Positions 1 to 10,422 of a DNA stretch of 51,411 bases are shown here, piece after piece; positions within the stretch are counted from its first letter, which is position 1, and every line of letters starts with the position of its first letter. This DNA is from Chara braunii. Taxonomy: Eukaryota > Streptophyta > Charophyceae > Charales > Characeae. The notes below the pieces were generated by a model. It searched no databases. It was not told the origin of the DNA and saw only the letters and a program-made list of their open reading frames with translations. The stretch lies in NCBI GenBank assembly GCA_003427395.1, contig BFEA01000626.1, positions 178,755 through 230,165 of the forward strand, given 5' to 3'. The position numbers were made by a program, and so were the translations under genes.

Positions 1-600
1 CAGCGTCGGCGTCAGCGTGCGACAATGGGGTGGACTCAACTTACGACAGAGGGAGGGAAGTAGAGATGGGAGCCATGAAGATAGAACGAGGATCTGGCTC
101 TAGAGAGATCAGCTCGGCATCGGGAAAGGGTGGATCATAGTGCAAGAGATCCGTAACGTTCACCGTAACGAAGGTGACGTCGTCCTGTCAGATGAAGTGT
201 GCGAACTGTACACCTCGTGGAGGTCCCCAGTCGTACTGGAATGATCGGGAGGGTGTGATCAGGGTTAGAGAGGATGGTGAGAAGGCGACTCAGTGTAGCG
301 ACATGTAGGGTGAGTGACTCCTGACGAGCCTGGAGCATGCTCAAGTCCTGAAGAGAGGACACAACATCCTCGCGAGTCACAAGCTGCTCGCTGTAATGGG
401 CTGAGCGAATGGCTCGACACGTCGGTAGTCGCGAACGGGTAGGAGGGGAGACGGCGGTCTGCGGAGGCGCATACGGTATTCCGACAGAGGGCTGAGTACA
501 CTCCGTCGGGTCCTGCGGTACCTCAGCTCTAGTAGAGAGAGGGGCAAACCGCGACAGAGATGTCGGGAAGCCGACTACTTAGGAGGGCGCAGGTGTACAC
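1..600 (-). other. region downstream of gypsy-1 gag, no clear protein
   Basis: This is where the end of gag and the protease of gypsy-1 are expected. The minus strand has only short open frames of about 80 residues at 135-380 and 265-501. I see no Asp-Ser/Thr-Gly protease motif and no RT motif. It may be a degraded gag-pol junction. Confidence 0.35.
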
Positions 601-2732
601 TGCACCGTGGCTAGGAGGCGCCGGGGGGGGACTGAGCACGATGCTGGCGAGAAAGCTCAGTGTAGTGGCGGTCGAGGGCGCCAGTGTAAGGGCGCCACGA
701 GGAGGTATGACCGTCCTGGCAGCAGCACAAACACCCACGCCGGCCCAAAATGGTTGCGCACTCCTCAACGGAAAGGACACCACGAGGAGGGACAAAGCCC
801 TGAGGGAGGTCCTGCTGAGGGACCTCGCGGGGCGACGCATCAGCGTGACTAGAGCGGTTGCGTGCCCGGGAGAGGGTGGAGAGGGCGAGTTGGAGGCACT
901 CGGCCATAAGGAGAGTAGAGTTCTCCAGGTGGTAGTGGACGGCCTCGTAAAGGTCGAGGTCATCGTTGTGGTCACCCTCAGGCGACAGCGGGGCAACAAC
1001 GTCCAGCTCACCATACTCGAGTGCGTTGAAGCGGCGTGAGAAGTGGCGGCCCTGCTGTGCAGAATGGCGGGGCCGACCGCAGAAAGGGGAACGACGCTGG
1101 GAAGTGTCGTGAGAGGAGAAGGGGGCGTAACCAGTACACTGAGGCTAGGAGGAGGAAGTGGATTGAAGACGGGGCCGCATCCGCTGATGGGACCTAGCGG
1201 TCTCGTAAGCCTGTGGGGCCGATGTGAACTCGTACCGCCATAACTCGGAGCGGTACTCAAGGGGAAGGTTGGCCAAGAAACGATCGATAAGGGCAACCTC
1301 GGGGAGGAACGCCACATCACAAATAAGGCGGGCGTCCTGAAAGACCTGGATATGGCGGTCCAGATCGGCAGCGCCACCAGAGTCGGACCAGTGTGTGCTG
1401 ACAAGATGCTGGAAGGCGTCAGTCATGTCATGTCGAGCTTTTAAGCGATCCTCAAGGAACGCCTGAAAACCCATGAAGGTCGGGATCCGACCCTCATGAA
1501 GGGAGTGGGTGTAGAAATCCTCCCAGGCGTCGAAAGGACCGCCACGCAGGTGCGTGGAGAGGTGAGTCACCCACTTCTCGAGTGGGGCACCCATGAGCTG
1601 AAGTTTGCGGGTGGCATATTGTAGCGACCGAGACACACGTATCCTTGTACCATTATACAAGGCAATGCTCGTCAAGTGGACGAGTGGTGCGTCACCGGTC
1701 TGGCGGATCGAGGAGCAGAGGTCTGCGCTACGGCTAAGTAGGTTAGTGCAGGTCCTGGAGAAAGGGGCGCGGCTGACTGTTTGCTCGGGCCACATGGGGG
1801 AGCGGGGGGGCAACAACGGCAGGCTGCCAGGGGGCTGCGGTGGAAGAGGTCGCAGCAACTGAGGGAATAGGAAGAAGGTAGGATGAGGGTGGAGGGGGTG
1901 CAGGGCGAGGGAAGTGAGCCGGCATGGAAGGAAGGGTAGAGGAAGAAGGGGGTGAGCCCGACGGCGCGACCACCTGTGAGGGTAGGGGTGGTTGAAGGCC
2001 TAAGAGGGCGAGGTCGGCCCGGGTCTGGGGAAACTCGTCCTCGAGATGTCGAATGTAAATTGAGCAAGGAGTGGCAGGAGTAGACGGGGAGAGCCAGGTG
2101 GCGCGACGGTTGTGCGAAGGGGAGGGAGAAGCGGGGCACCCGGAAAAGCTGAGACCACGACAGCGGGTTGTGGTTCCGTGGCCGTAGTGACCGGAATCCG
2201 GAATCTGGGCGGGTGCGCCCGCAGAGTGAGGGAGGGCCTGACCCAAGGTGGCCGTCGCGCTAGGAGCGTGGATAGTCACCAGGATGGTGGGTCGGGGGCA
2301 GGGGAGGAGGAAGATCCGTCGTGGCTACCATGTCGGAGGACGAGGGACCCGGACTGGGAGCCCGGAAAAGAGAGACAGTGGTGAGAGGAAGGACGACCGA
2401 TGTCCTGGAGTTGCCGCAGTCCAGCGACAAGAGTCACTACATGCGCTTGTAACGGCGCAAGGAGGGAGGTGATGAAGGTGTGCATATGTCCCTTGGGGCT
2501 GATGGCACTGGTCCACCGGTACGGCTATGGAGCCCGGTGCCAAGGTCGTTGCTGCGTCAGTGGCTTGTGACACACCGTCGGCCATGGGGAGGTGACGGGT
2601 CGGATTGGAGGGGGTCAGAGGAGGTCTGTGTGAGCGGAGGGCGTAGGGGGGGGTCCACGGTAGAAAGCGACGGGTGGCGCTAGTGAGTCGAGTGCGGGCG
2701 CCCGCAAAGGGGGAAGGGTGGTTCGGGTCCAA
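600..2732 (-). pseudogene. gag: gypsy-1 Gag polyprotein remnant
   Basis: The capsid-like core is at 1145-1858. It reads as a retrotransposon gag domain: a helical stretch with LDRHIQVFQDARLICDVAFL, then a region ending in LPLEYRSELWRYEF. Upstream (1859-2732) the frames are Pro/Ser-rich and shifted between overlapping frames, as expected for a disordered Gag N-terminus with indels. Downstream, at about 690-733, a zinc-knuckle remnant reads C-x2-C-x4-H with Arg where the last Cys should be. Gag would coat the element RNA in cytoplasmic particles. Several frameshifts make it non-functional. Long plus-strand frames over the same bases are shadows. Confidence 0.6.
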
Positions 2733-3928
2733 GGTGCCTGAATGGGAAGGGGGAGTAGTGGGGGTTTGAAAAACCCAAAACCCGAGAAAAATCCTAAGAA
2801 AACCCTAACCGGGGTTTGAGTGGTTAGGGTAGGATACAGGTGACCTAATCAAGAAAATAAAATAACAAGCATGGGGAGAGAGGCGGGAGGAAAAATAAAA
2901 AAACAGTGAAATTTCGAGAGAAAAATTAAAATAAATAAGTAAATAAATAAATAATAAAAATAACTTAAGAAATAAGAAAACAAAATGTGAAGAGAGAAAT
3001 AATATTAATTTTTTTGGAATTTTGGGCAGCATTTCCCTACTCCCCATGGGGTCAGGAGAGTGCCAAGGGAAAGGAGAGACCAAGATAAACACACTAAGTT
3101 TCAAAATGCCGCGAATTAAAAATTTCATAAAATAAATAAAGAAATAATAAAGAGATAAATTAAGAATAAATAAATAAATAAGTAAATGAGGAGGTGAAGA
3201 GAAATGAAGTGTCGGATTTTTCAAAAATTTCGGCAGCATTTCATTACCCCCATGGGGTCAAAGTGTGCAGTCAAGAAGAAAGGTTACGTAAACTGAGGAA
3301 AATTCGGCAACACTTCGTTACCCCCACGGGGTCAAAATGTGTGTTGAAAGCAAGATGACTAACTCCTAATCAGATTTAAGGGTGCCGCAAAGAAATTTGA
3401 ATTTTCATAATAATAAAAAAAAAATAAAAAATCAGAAAATGAGAAAAGAAGGTGGGGAATGAGATAATTCGAATTTTTGAAAAAAGGAGGAAATATAAAT
3501 CAAAAGAAAGATAAAAAGAAGAAAAACAGAAAATTTCGAAGTTTGGGGGGGGGGGGGATTAAAAAGTGAAGGAGAAAAGAGACAAATAGGTGAGAGAGAG
3601 AAAAAGAGTGAAGGGGTTGATGGGGGAAGTGATGGGGTTATAGTTGGGAAAGAGGAGGGTGAGAGAATGGGAAAGAAAGGGATGGGAAAGGTGGAGAGGG
3701 ATCAAGAAGCGAAGGGAAAAAAAGAGAAAGAAAAGAAAAGAAATGAACAAAATACAGTAAAATAGTGGGTGGTGGGAGAAAAAGTGGGGTGGGGAGAGGG
3801 GTATGAGTAGTGAGAGTGATTAGAAGGAAATGAGTGAGGCAGAAGAGGAATAAGTAGAGGGGGTGAGTAAGAGGAGAGAGAAAAGGTAGAGAAAGTGGGT
3901 CAGTAGGGAGAGGGAAGAGAGAGGGATG

Positions 3929-3965
3929 ATACCTAGCCCTTGGTGTCTCCAAGGGCACAAGGTAT
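3929..3965. other. strong inverted repeat / hairpin in gypsy-1 leader
   Basis: The arms are ATACCT plus GCCCTTGG on the left and CCAAGGGC plus AGGTAT on the right. They leave a 5-nt TGTCT loop with a small internal loop, so 14 base pairs form within 37 nt. It sits at the edge of the purine-rich part of the leader. Function is unknown; packaging or dimerisation is a guess. Confidence 0.5.
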
Positions 3966-4037
3966 ACCAAGAGCAGGAGGGTCTTGGCCTTCACTGCAGC
4001 AAGCCAGCTGGAGGAGGGAGGGGGTTGAGATCTTGAT

Positions 4038-4418
4038 CAGCCCCTAGCAGCAGCACTGCAGATCCAGGGTGTGCTGTGTGAGCAGACCCTCACCACTGTA
4101 GAGCAGCCCTTCATCAGGGGGTCTTCACTGTCCACAGCAGACTGCCATGTGGCACTACAAATGCCCACGGGCATAAACAGCAGCAGCCACGGTGTCTCCC
4201 CACCGCCGGGGTGTGGGGGGGGGGCAAATAGCTGCCTGCCCGTTGCTGTCGACGGGGGGGGGGGGGGGGGGTTAAATAGTTGCCCTGACACTTCTTCAAC
4301 ACCAGAGAGCCACAATTTTAGCTCAGACTGTGGTTGTGGCCAGTGTGTTAAGGCACTGGCTACACACGCACATGAGTGGCAGCTGCCGAGGTTCAAACCC
4401 TGGCAGCAGCAGCATCCC
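4038..4418. repeat. 381-bp segment flanked by a 10-bp direct repeat, with tRNA-like sequence at its right end
   Basis: The 10-mer AGATCTTGAT occurs at 4028-4037 and again at 4419-4428, which would suit a target-site duplication around an inserted element. The interior has poly(G) runs near 4210 and 4253-4271. At 4335-4405 there is a tRNA-Leu/Ser-like stretch: an A-box-like TGGCCAGTGTGTTAAGGC, a perfect GCCAGTG/CACTGGC arm, then a B box GGTTCAAACCC. The tRNA-like part is at the right end, which does not fit a plus-strand SINE whose head should be on the left, so the class is unresolved. Confidence 0.35.
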
Positions 4419-4715
4419 AGATCTTGATAATAAATAATCCAGGAGCGGAGCGGAGCGGGGCGGGGCGGGGCAGCGGGCAGTGTGGGCATGTGTTGCGTGC
4501 GTGTGCGCCGGCCTTGGCCTTGGTGCTTGCGTGCACACGTCGTGACGGCAGCTCCCTTTTTCGCCACGTGTCACTCCCTCGCTGTTGCACGTTTCGCCAC
4601 GATTTTCCACTGTTTTTTGCTGCGGCGGACCGTAAAACAGCCAAAAAACCCACTGTCGGGTTTTGGCAGTTTTCCCTACTATGTAGTGTGGTGGGTGGGA
4701 GTGGGGAATGTTCCC

Positions 4716-4727
4716 GCTCCAATACCA
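4716..4727 (-). promoter_or_regulatory. gypsy-1 primer binding site
   Basis: On the minus strand this reads TGGTATTGGAGC, close to the initiator-Met tRNA 3'-end complement (TGGTATCAGAGC) that primes many plant Ty3/gypsy and Ty1/copia elements. It is identical to the primer site of gypsy-2 and lies 1 nt from the inferred LTR edge. Confidence 0.6.
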
Positions 4728-4728
4728 G

Positions 4729-6015
4729 TGTGGCGGACCCACCAGGTGTGGTGCTCCGCCTGGGATAGAGATGGAAACGAAGGATGAAGGGGGAGTGAGA
4801 TGGCACAGCGCAGCTCCCACGCTAGACTCCAACGCACGTACTCCAAAATGTGCCAATGTAGAATGTTCTCAAAAACAAACAACAGTTGGGGAATACCCCA
4901 GCGGACTGACTGGATTGGACTGGTACCGATAGAGGTACCGGCCTGGACTGGACTACCCCGAATACAACACAGGTCTGTGAGAAGAGGCCAAGGGGCTGGT
5001 CTCACAGGCCAACCAGAGGCCCGCTATACGCAGGGTGGTAGTCTTGCAGGTCCTTCGCAAGCGATGTTTTCTTAAAACTTCGTTGTGTTTGCAGGCAATT
5101 GCGCCTTCCAATACTCAAGCAGTCCAGGGAGTTCTTTGAGCCCTTTTCTTCATTATATGCGCAGGCTAAGCGTCATCCTTAGGTTGCGCATCCATTTCCT
5201 AACACAACACTCCTACGCCTTCATCGGGGCGGCACCACTCCGGCTTTCCCCTTAGCCCTTAAGCGCATTGTCATTCGCGCATTCCATTCATGGCTTCCAC
5301 GTTCGCCCCTCCTTAGTCTTTTGGGGGTTCCTTTCAGCATTCAAATGTCAAGACCTCAATTCAACCATCCATAACCTCATTTCTCCCTTTCCTTTCCCAC
5401 TCAAGACCTCATACATAATGACCCCATTCGTGGGTAGAGTTTACACTAAGGTCGTATGGCCCTTTGCCCATCTATTCTCTTTTCCCTTGCCGACACATCC
5501 CTGGCCCAATCCCGCTCAATTCACCCCAATGCTACTCACCTGCACAGCCAACACAAAGCAAAGGCCGATACAACCCCTCACTTGGGGTCAACACATAGCC
5601 CTTCCCACATGCCTAAGCTTTCTTCTCGTATTTGGGTTCCTTCCCATTCCTTTTACTTTACTCAGTCAATCCATCCTCTTTTCATAGTCATGCAGTCCGG
5701 TTTTTGGTTAAGTTAACTGACCTTTCTTTCAATCAACAATCTCTTTCTTCGGTCCTCTTTGGACCAGTCCTCTTCTGATCTCACAGCGTTTTACGCTCAC
5801 TGCTCTCAAGTGTTCCCTTTTCTTCCTTCTCGATGGCACAAGGGACCAGCAATCCGCCCCTTGCCCTCTTTCTCAAGCAAGAAAGGTCAACTTTCTTTCA
5901 CCATTTGTCCTCTGGCAATGTAGCAAGTGAGTGGGAGCGGTTAGTAGCATGCCAAGAGGGAAAGAGAAAGATTTAGACTTAGGTTGTGGGAGAGGTAAAG
6001 AGAACCAAAGGAAGA

Positions 6016-6017
<2 letters not shown>
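4729..6017. other. inferred start of gypsy-1 LTR followed by unassigned DNA
   Basis: The LTR should start at 4729 with TGTGGCGG, next to the primer site. Its other end cannot be defined without its partner. The rest, including C/T-rich DNA at 5100-5930, has no ORF with recognisable homology and no clear repeat structure. The frame at 5268-5687 has no motif and I do not call it a gene. Confidence 0.35.

Positions 6018-6082
<65 letters not shown>
6018..6082. repeat. (GA)n microsatellite
   Basis: An uninterrupted GA repeat of about 65 bp is followed by imperfect GA/GGGA sequence to about 6143. Arg-Glu and Ser-Leu repeat frames across it are artefacts of the dinucleotide. Confidence 0.95.
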
Positions 6083-6089
<7 letters not shown>

Positions 6090-6244
6090 AGAGAGCGAGA
6101 GAGAGAGAGACAGAGAGACAGAGAGGGAGAGAGGGAGAGAGAGACCCCCTATGCCTAATCAAGCTTCATCCCCTACTTGCCCTACCGTCCTACTTGAGGC
6201 CCACCTATGCATCACCACCCCTCCTTTTGTTTTTTTGAGAAGGT

Positions 6245-6830
6245 GCGGGTCGAAGTGGTCGTCTATGGCGGATGGGTGAACGAGACGGAGGAGGAGCAGG
6301 ATGGAGTGGGGTGGTGGCTATGGTGGATGGATGAAGAGGATGGAGGAGGAAGGCGAGGTGTGGTGGTGGCTATGGTGGATGGGTGAAGGCGATGAATGAG
6401 GAAGGTGGAACGAGGCGGTGGCTGTGGCGGATGAGTGAAGGGGATGGAAGAGGAAGGTGAAGTGTGGTGGTGGCTATGGTGGATGGGTGAAAGCGATGGA
6501 GGAGGAAGGTGGAGCGAGGCGGTGGCTATGGCGGATGGGTGAACGAGATGGAGGAGGAAGATGAACTGAGGTGGTGGCTACGGCAGATGGATGACGGTGA
6601 TGGAGAAGGAAGATGAAGAGAGGTGGATGGCTATGGTGGAGAGGTGAAGGTGATGGAGGAGAAAGGTGGAGTGAGGTGGGCGGCTATGGCGGATGGGTGA
6701 ACGGGATGGCGGAGGACGGTGAAGCGAGATGGAGGGCTATGGTGGATGGGCGAAGGAGACGGAGGAGGGAGGATAAAGTGAGGTGTGGGGTGGTCCGGCG
6801 CTTCTCCCTACTTCTAAGTGCGGGCCCGTC
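6245..6830. repeat. purine-rich minisatellite, ~52-60-bp unit, about ten copies
   Basis: Units recur around a GGCTATGGYGGATGGGTGAA core followed by GATGGAGGAGGAAGG. Copy spacing varies from about 50 to 60 bp, and units diverge by point changes and small indels. The Gly/Trp/Arg-rich frame at 6613-6837 reflects only the repeat. Confidence 0.85.
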
Positions 6831-7233
6831 CACCTAGTGTTTTTCCCGGGGCCCAGACGCCCTGGAATACTCGCTCCCGCAGTTTGCACATATACACAGG
6901 CTTACAATTGTCACAAATTTGCAGAAATATAGATTGCAGAAAACACAGATTTTGCAGAACCAACAGTTTTGCAGAAAAAACACAGATTTTACAGAAAAAG
7001 GAAGATTTCTGCAGAGTTTTGTTAGTTTTCTTAAAGGAGGGAGAGCCGAGAAATTCAGTCCTGTGTTTGGTAGCCCAAACGGTGTCAGATGCCAACGTAA
7101 CTCGGTGGGCCCTTTGTCTATACTCTATGGAAGACCTCTATAAAGTTTGGTTTCATTCCGTCGCCATTTGCCCCTACTTGCCTTTTTTGGGCATTGTCCG
7201 GGTTCTAAGTGAACATTTCGGGAACGTCCATTT
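6831..7233. other. unassigned flank left of gypsy-3, with scattered TTTTGCAGAA motifs
   Basis: No supported gene. From 6918 to 7015 the motif TTTTGCAG or TTGCAGAAA recurs about six times at 15-25-bp intervals. The sequence right of gypsy-3 (16333 on) continues with TTTTTGCAGGAAAA, consistent with the two flanks having been continuous before gypsy-3 inserted. Confidence 0.4.
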
Positions 7234-8328
7234 TGCGAGGAACAAGCCCTCAAGGGGCCCTATCAGACATCACATGATCAGACATCACATGATCTGGGCT
7301 AAGGCCCCCAGCAAGCCGAGTGCCCGCCCGAAGTGAAGGCGGGCCTCAATATTCGTCAGCGACAAAATTCGACATTTCCATATGTGGGTATTCAGGCTCT
7401 CGCAGCCCGCCAGTTGGTTCGGTAGACGCGTGAGCCTCACAAAGTTGCATCATACAGTTGGCCCAGGCGTTGACAATTGCGCCTAGGCACATACGCACAA
7501 AGCAGGGCCGGTACATTGGCAAACAGGCTATCGGCCTTTGCAAAACCAGTACTGTCGACGCACCTGCCTAAGAGCCCTGCACAGATGCAACAAATAGCCC
7601 AAGTCCGGAGACTCAGGTCGTGCCCAACTGAAAAGGGCCCTGCCCGAGACTACAGGGTCTGAGTCCCAACCGAAAGCTACTGGAAGCTTCCAGCCAGGTC
7701 ACATGCAGCATCCATGAGGCTGCCACTTCCATAAAAGAAGTGAGGCAGCCCAGGCCAGGTATTTTGGCCAGTGCTGGCAATGCGGAAGTGCTGCTGCGCT
7801 CTCGCTTGATGCTGCGTTGCTGCCAAAGGCGCTGACGGGGTGCGTAGTGGTGAGGAGGGGCGCTGGAGGGCAGCGGGGCGCAGACAACCATAGCCGGGCG
7901 CTGAGCGCCAGCGGGTGCAGCGGGCGATTTGGTGGTCTTCAGGGAAGGAGGCAAGTGTGGGATAATCAAGGTCTGATTGAGGGTGACGAGATACGTACCT
8001 GGTCAATGAAGAGAGGTCGGCTATGAAGTTGACAGTCATGTACATTGGTCTTCGAGACTCGAAGTGAGTCTGTTGCATGAACCAGCTGCAGGTAGGATAG
8101 TCGGGCAGAGTAGGCTGGGTGTTGGGCGCAAGATAGAGAGGAGCGACTTTGGATACGGTGTTGGTGAGGCCTACGAGCTTGAACATTGGCTCATTACTTC
8201 ATTGTATTGCTCTATATGGATGGTTTCTCGATGCATTTTGTACTCTCTGCTTGGATTCGATTACTTGGACATCTGTGTGATTTTGCAACTTGGTTTTCTG
8301 TACATTGTTCACACTCATATTCCTTGCA
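7234..8328 (+). repeat. gypsy-3 5' LTR
   Basis: The LTR starts TGCGAGGAAC and ends TTGCA just before the primer site. It matches 15231-16327 along its length with scattered substitutions and small indels; for example CAGACATCACATGAT is duplicated only in this copy (7263-7292). Short frames inside it are not genes. It should contain the element promoter and polyadenylation signals, but I could not pin down a TATA box. Confidence 0.9.
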
Positions 8329-8331
8329 ATT

Positions 8332-8343
8332 TGGTATCGGAGT
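8332..8343 (+). promoter_or_regulatory. gypsy-3 primer binding site
   Basis: TGGTATCGGAGT starts 3 nt after the LTR and resembles the initiator-Met tRNA complement TGGTATCAGAGC with two differences. It would prime minus-strand DNA synthesis. Confidence 0.75.
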
Positions 8344-9605
8344 TGGTTCGTGGTTGCCGCTTACCTGGCACCGACGACATCGTTACTTGGTGCGCTGACG
8401 ATGCTTCATGTGCAGTAAGGATGCTTCGACACTGGTTTGTTGTAGCGAGGCCTAGGTGGAGAGGCCAGCTGCTGGAAGGTTGTGGCGGCAGCGTGGGAGT
8501 TGTGGCAACCGCGGATGTGTGTGGCATTTTGGCTACTTGGCATTTTGGCTACGGTGGCACTGCATTGCCTTGTGGGTGGTACCGAGGCTAATGACCGGTC
8601 ATCGAAATGCACGTCGGCCCAATTGGTGAGAAATTTGTGGTTGGGGGCAGCTATCTCCAGGTACGTTGTTCCCATTCCTTATCTACCCTCTCAATCTCTT
8701 CTTATCGTGAGGAAGTGAGTCCAATTTGAGTGTCCTCTCTTTTGAAAGGAGTCGTATGCGCTCTATCTTGAGAGATGACATTCTTCCCAGTGTCGAATTT
8801 CACAGGAGAGGGCGGTGCCTTTGAAGGGCCGTGGTCGAAGCACGGGTCACGGTCACCATGCCAACCCATGGGAGTAGTACACGCAGGCCATGCTGCTTTG
8901 TCCATTGAGGCTCTTTGTTGCACTAATAGAAGGGGTGTGCGGACTGACCAGTCCTACGGAGACGCTCCCAGACCGTCTATAAACACTTCTGGTTGGGGTA
9001 TAAACTGTTCACTGGCTGAGATCATCATCCTGATTGCGACGTTAAAGAATTCCTGAGGACTCTCGGGGGCTGTCCTTAAATTGCCTCTTGATCAGCCAGA
9101 TCAGTCAGACGTAAGGCTCGTTGCACGCGAGGGTAAACAAAGGGCAGGCTGGTCATAAGCATACTTCTTGGGCACAGGGTGGGCCGTGGTTGCACACCTT
9201 AGACACCGTAACTTAATGATGCGCACAGGTACGTTGGATACAGGGGAAGGGGATTCCAATTGAGAACTCAATCGAACATCACTATTTTACCCATTGTGTA
9301 GACATCTGCTCACCTAGTCTATTTTTATTTTGATTAGTTGGTTGACAGACTGTTGACACCTAACAGACAGCCTAGAGTAGGACTGTAATCTACCATAGTC
9401 AGTTTTTCTCAAAGCTTTTGCACAGAAGTAATCAGGATAGATATAGACTAAGTGTATAGTCTGTATAGTTGTTGTTGATACCGCTTGAAAAGTATTCGGA
9501 GGTGACTCGCTGGGTGTTCATTTATTTGTTTATTTAGCACTAGTCAGACATATGCTGCAGTAGGTCCCAGAGAGGACTCTAGTGCTGACAACATCTGTCT
9601 AGCCG
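8344..9605 (+). other. gypsy-3 leader
   Basis: About 1.26 kb lies between primer site and first gag ATG. No convincing ORF; the longest frame (8775-9056) has no motif. The long leader matches the other two gypsy elements in the window. Confidence 0.6.
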
Positions 9606-10112
9606 ATGAGTGGATCAACCGGGGATGAAGGTACAGCTGACGCTAGGAGGTTAAGTAGGCTATCATTGCTTAGAATCCCTAGAGTGTTCCAGGCCTTACA
9701 ACCGGGAGAAGAGAGAAGACTAAGGGCCGAAGCTAGGGCCCGTGGTCTTGAGGCTGCAAGGGAAGCAGCAGCGGCCGAAGCAAGGGCGCTGGCAGCAGCC
9801 AGCATGGTAGCAATGGCTACCGCTTCAGCAACGTCTGCAACAACCTCTGGTCTGGGCATGTCGTCCAACTCGACTGGTTCGCAGTCAGTCTCCAATACGT
9901 CAGGTGTCGACGCTACTCAGATGGCGGGTGTGCTGTCCAACCTACCGCCTCATCTAATAAGGGAGCAGATGGAGCTCCGACAGGTGGAGAGGATCCGCCT
10001 GAGGTTAGAAGAGGAACTCAAATAGGCTACTAAGAAAGAAAAAGAAATTAGAGAGAGAAGAGCTAGACTAGAGAGCACGGAGCCAGACTTAGTTGCACTA
10101 GAGGGTTTAGAT

Positions 10113-10422
10113 CAGGCTTGTCCAGCCCCGGCCCCGGGGCCCCGGCGGGGGTGCGGGGGTCCGAGGGTGGGCACCCCTGACCCCGGCTCCGGATGGNNNN
10201 NNNNNNNNNNNNNNNNNNNNNNNNNNNNNNNNNNNNNNNNNNNNNNNNNNNNNNNNNNNNNNNNNNNNNNNNNNNNNNNNNNNNNNNNNNNNNNNNNNNN
10301 NNNNNNNNNNNNNNNNNNNNNNNNNNNNNNNGGGGCCGGGGGTTGTGGATCCCGCGGCGGGGGTGCGGGGGTGAAACCCCCACCCCGACTTGGGACCCGA
10401 GGATCCCCCCGTGACAACACTG
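10113..10422. mobile_element. GC-rich hAT-like MITE inside gypsy-3 gag
   Basis: The 8-bp direct repeat GTTTAGAT occurs at 10105-10112 and 10423-10430. The enclosed segment has terminal inverted repeats CAGGCTTGTC and CAGTGTTGTC (right end, reverse complement), 8 of 10 matching. An 8-bp duplication with ends starting CAG is the hAT signature. The interior is extremely GC-rich, with runs such as CGGGGGTGCGGGGGT. Removing it with one duplication takes out 318 bp as drawn, so the gag frame would be kept. The true length is unknown because of the N gap. Confidence 0.65.
10197..10331. other. assembly gap (135 N)
   Basis: All bases are N. It lies in the GC-rich centre of the MITE, where sequencing failure is expected. 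Its true size is unknown. Confidence 0.99.

Larger units (their letters stand above)
2733..4715 (-). other. gypsy-1 untranslated leader, A-rich, with three related hairpins
   Basis: The sequence between primer site and gag is strongly A/G-rich on the plus strand and has no credible ORF. Three hairpins carry loops with CCCCATGGGG or close variants. Their arms are TTGGGCA/TGCCAA (3022-3028, 3061-3066), GCAGCATTT/AAGTGTGC (3233-3241, 3261-3268) and CAACAC/GTGTTG (3308-3313, 3341-3346). A stronger separate hairpin lies at 3929-3965. Comparable leaders of 1.2-1.4 kb occur in the other two elements here. Confidence 0.45.
1..4728 (-). mobile_element. gypsy-1: 5' part of a minus-strand Ty3/gypsy-like retrotransposon, cut by the window edge
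   Basis: Read on the minus strand, the order is primer binding site (about 4727-4716), a ~2-kb leader, a gag region (2732 to about 600), then sequence running off the left edge where protease and polymerase should follow. Evidence is a retrotransposon-gag-like domain, a degraded zinc knuckle, and a primer site of the same type as in the two fuller elements here. The LTR should begin at 4729 on the plus strand with TGTGGCGG. Its far end cannot be placed because the partner LTR is outside the window. The family assignment rests mainly on gag and the primer site, so it is moderate. Confidence 0.6.

Noticed and set aside
560-1039. 159-residue plus-strand frame
   Set aside because: It is antisense to gag and its zinc knuckle remnant; composition-driven.
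529-1404. 291-residue minus-strand frame
   Set aside because: It is Ser/Pro/Thr-rich with no domain, overlaps the true gag frame and has no element homology; it is a shadow of GC-rich gag.
2795-2830. Telomere-like CCCTAACC / GGTTTGAGTGGTTAGGG
   Set aside because: Only one or two loose matches, no tandem array.
5986-6279. Arg-Glu repeat protein
   Set aside because: Direct translation of a (GA)n microsatellite.
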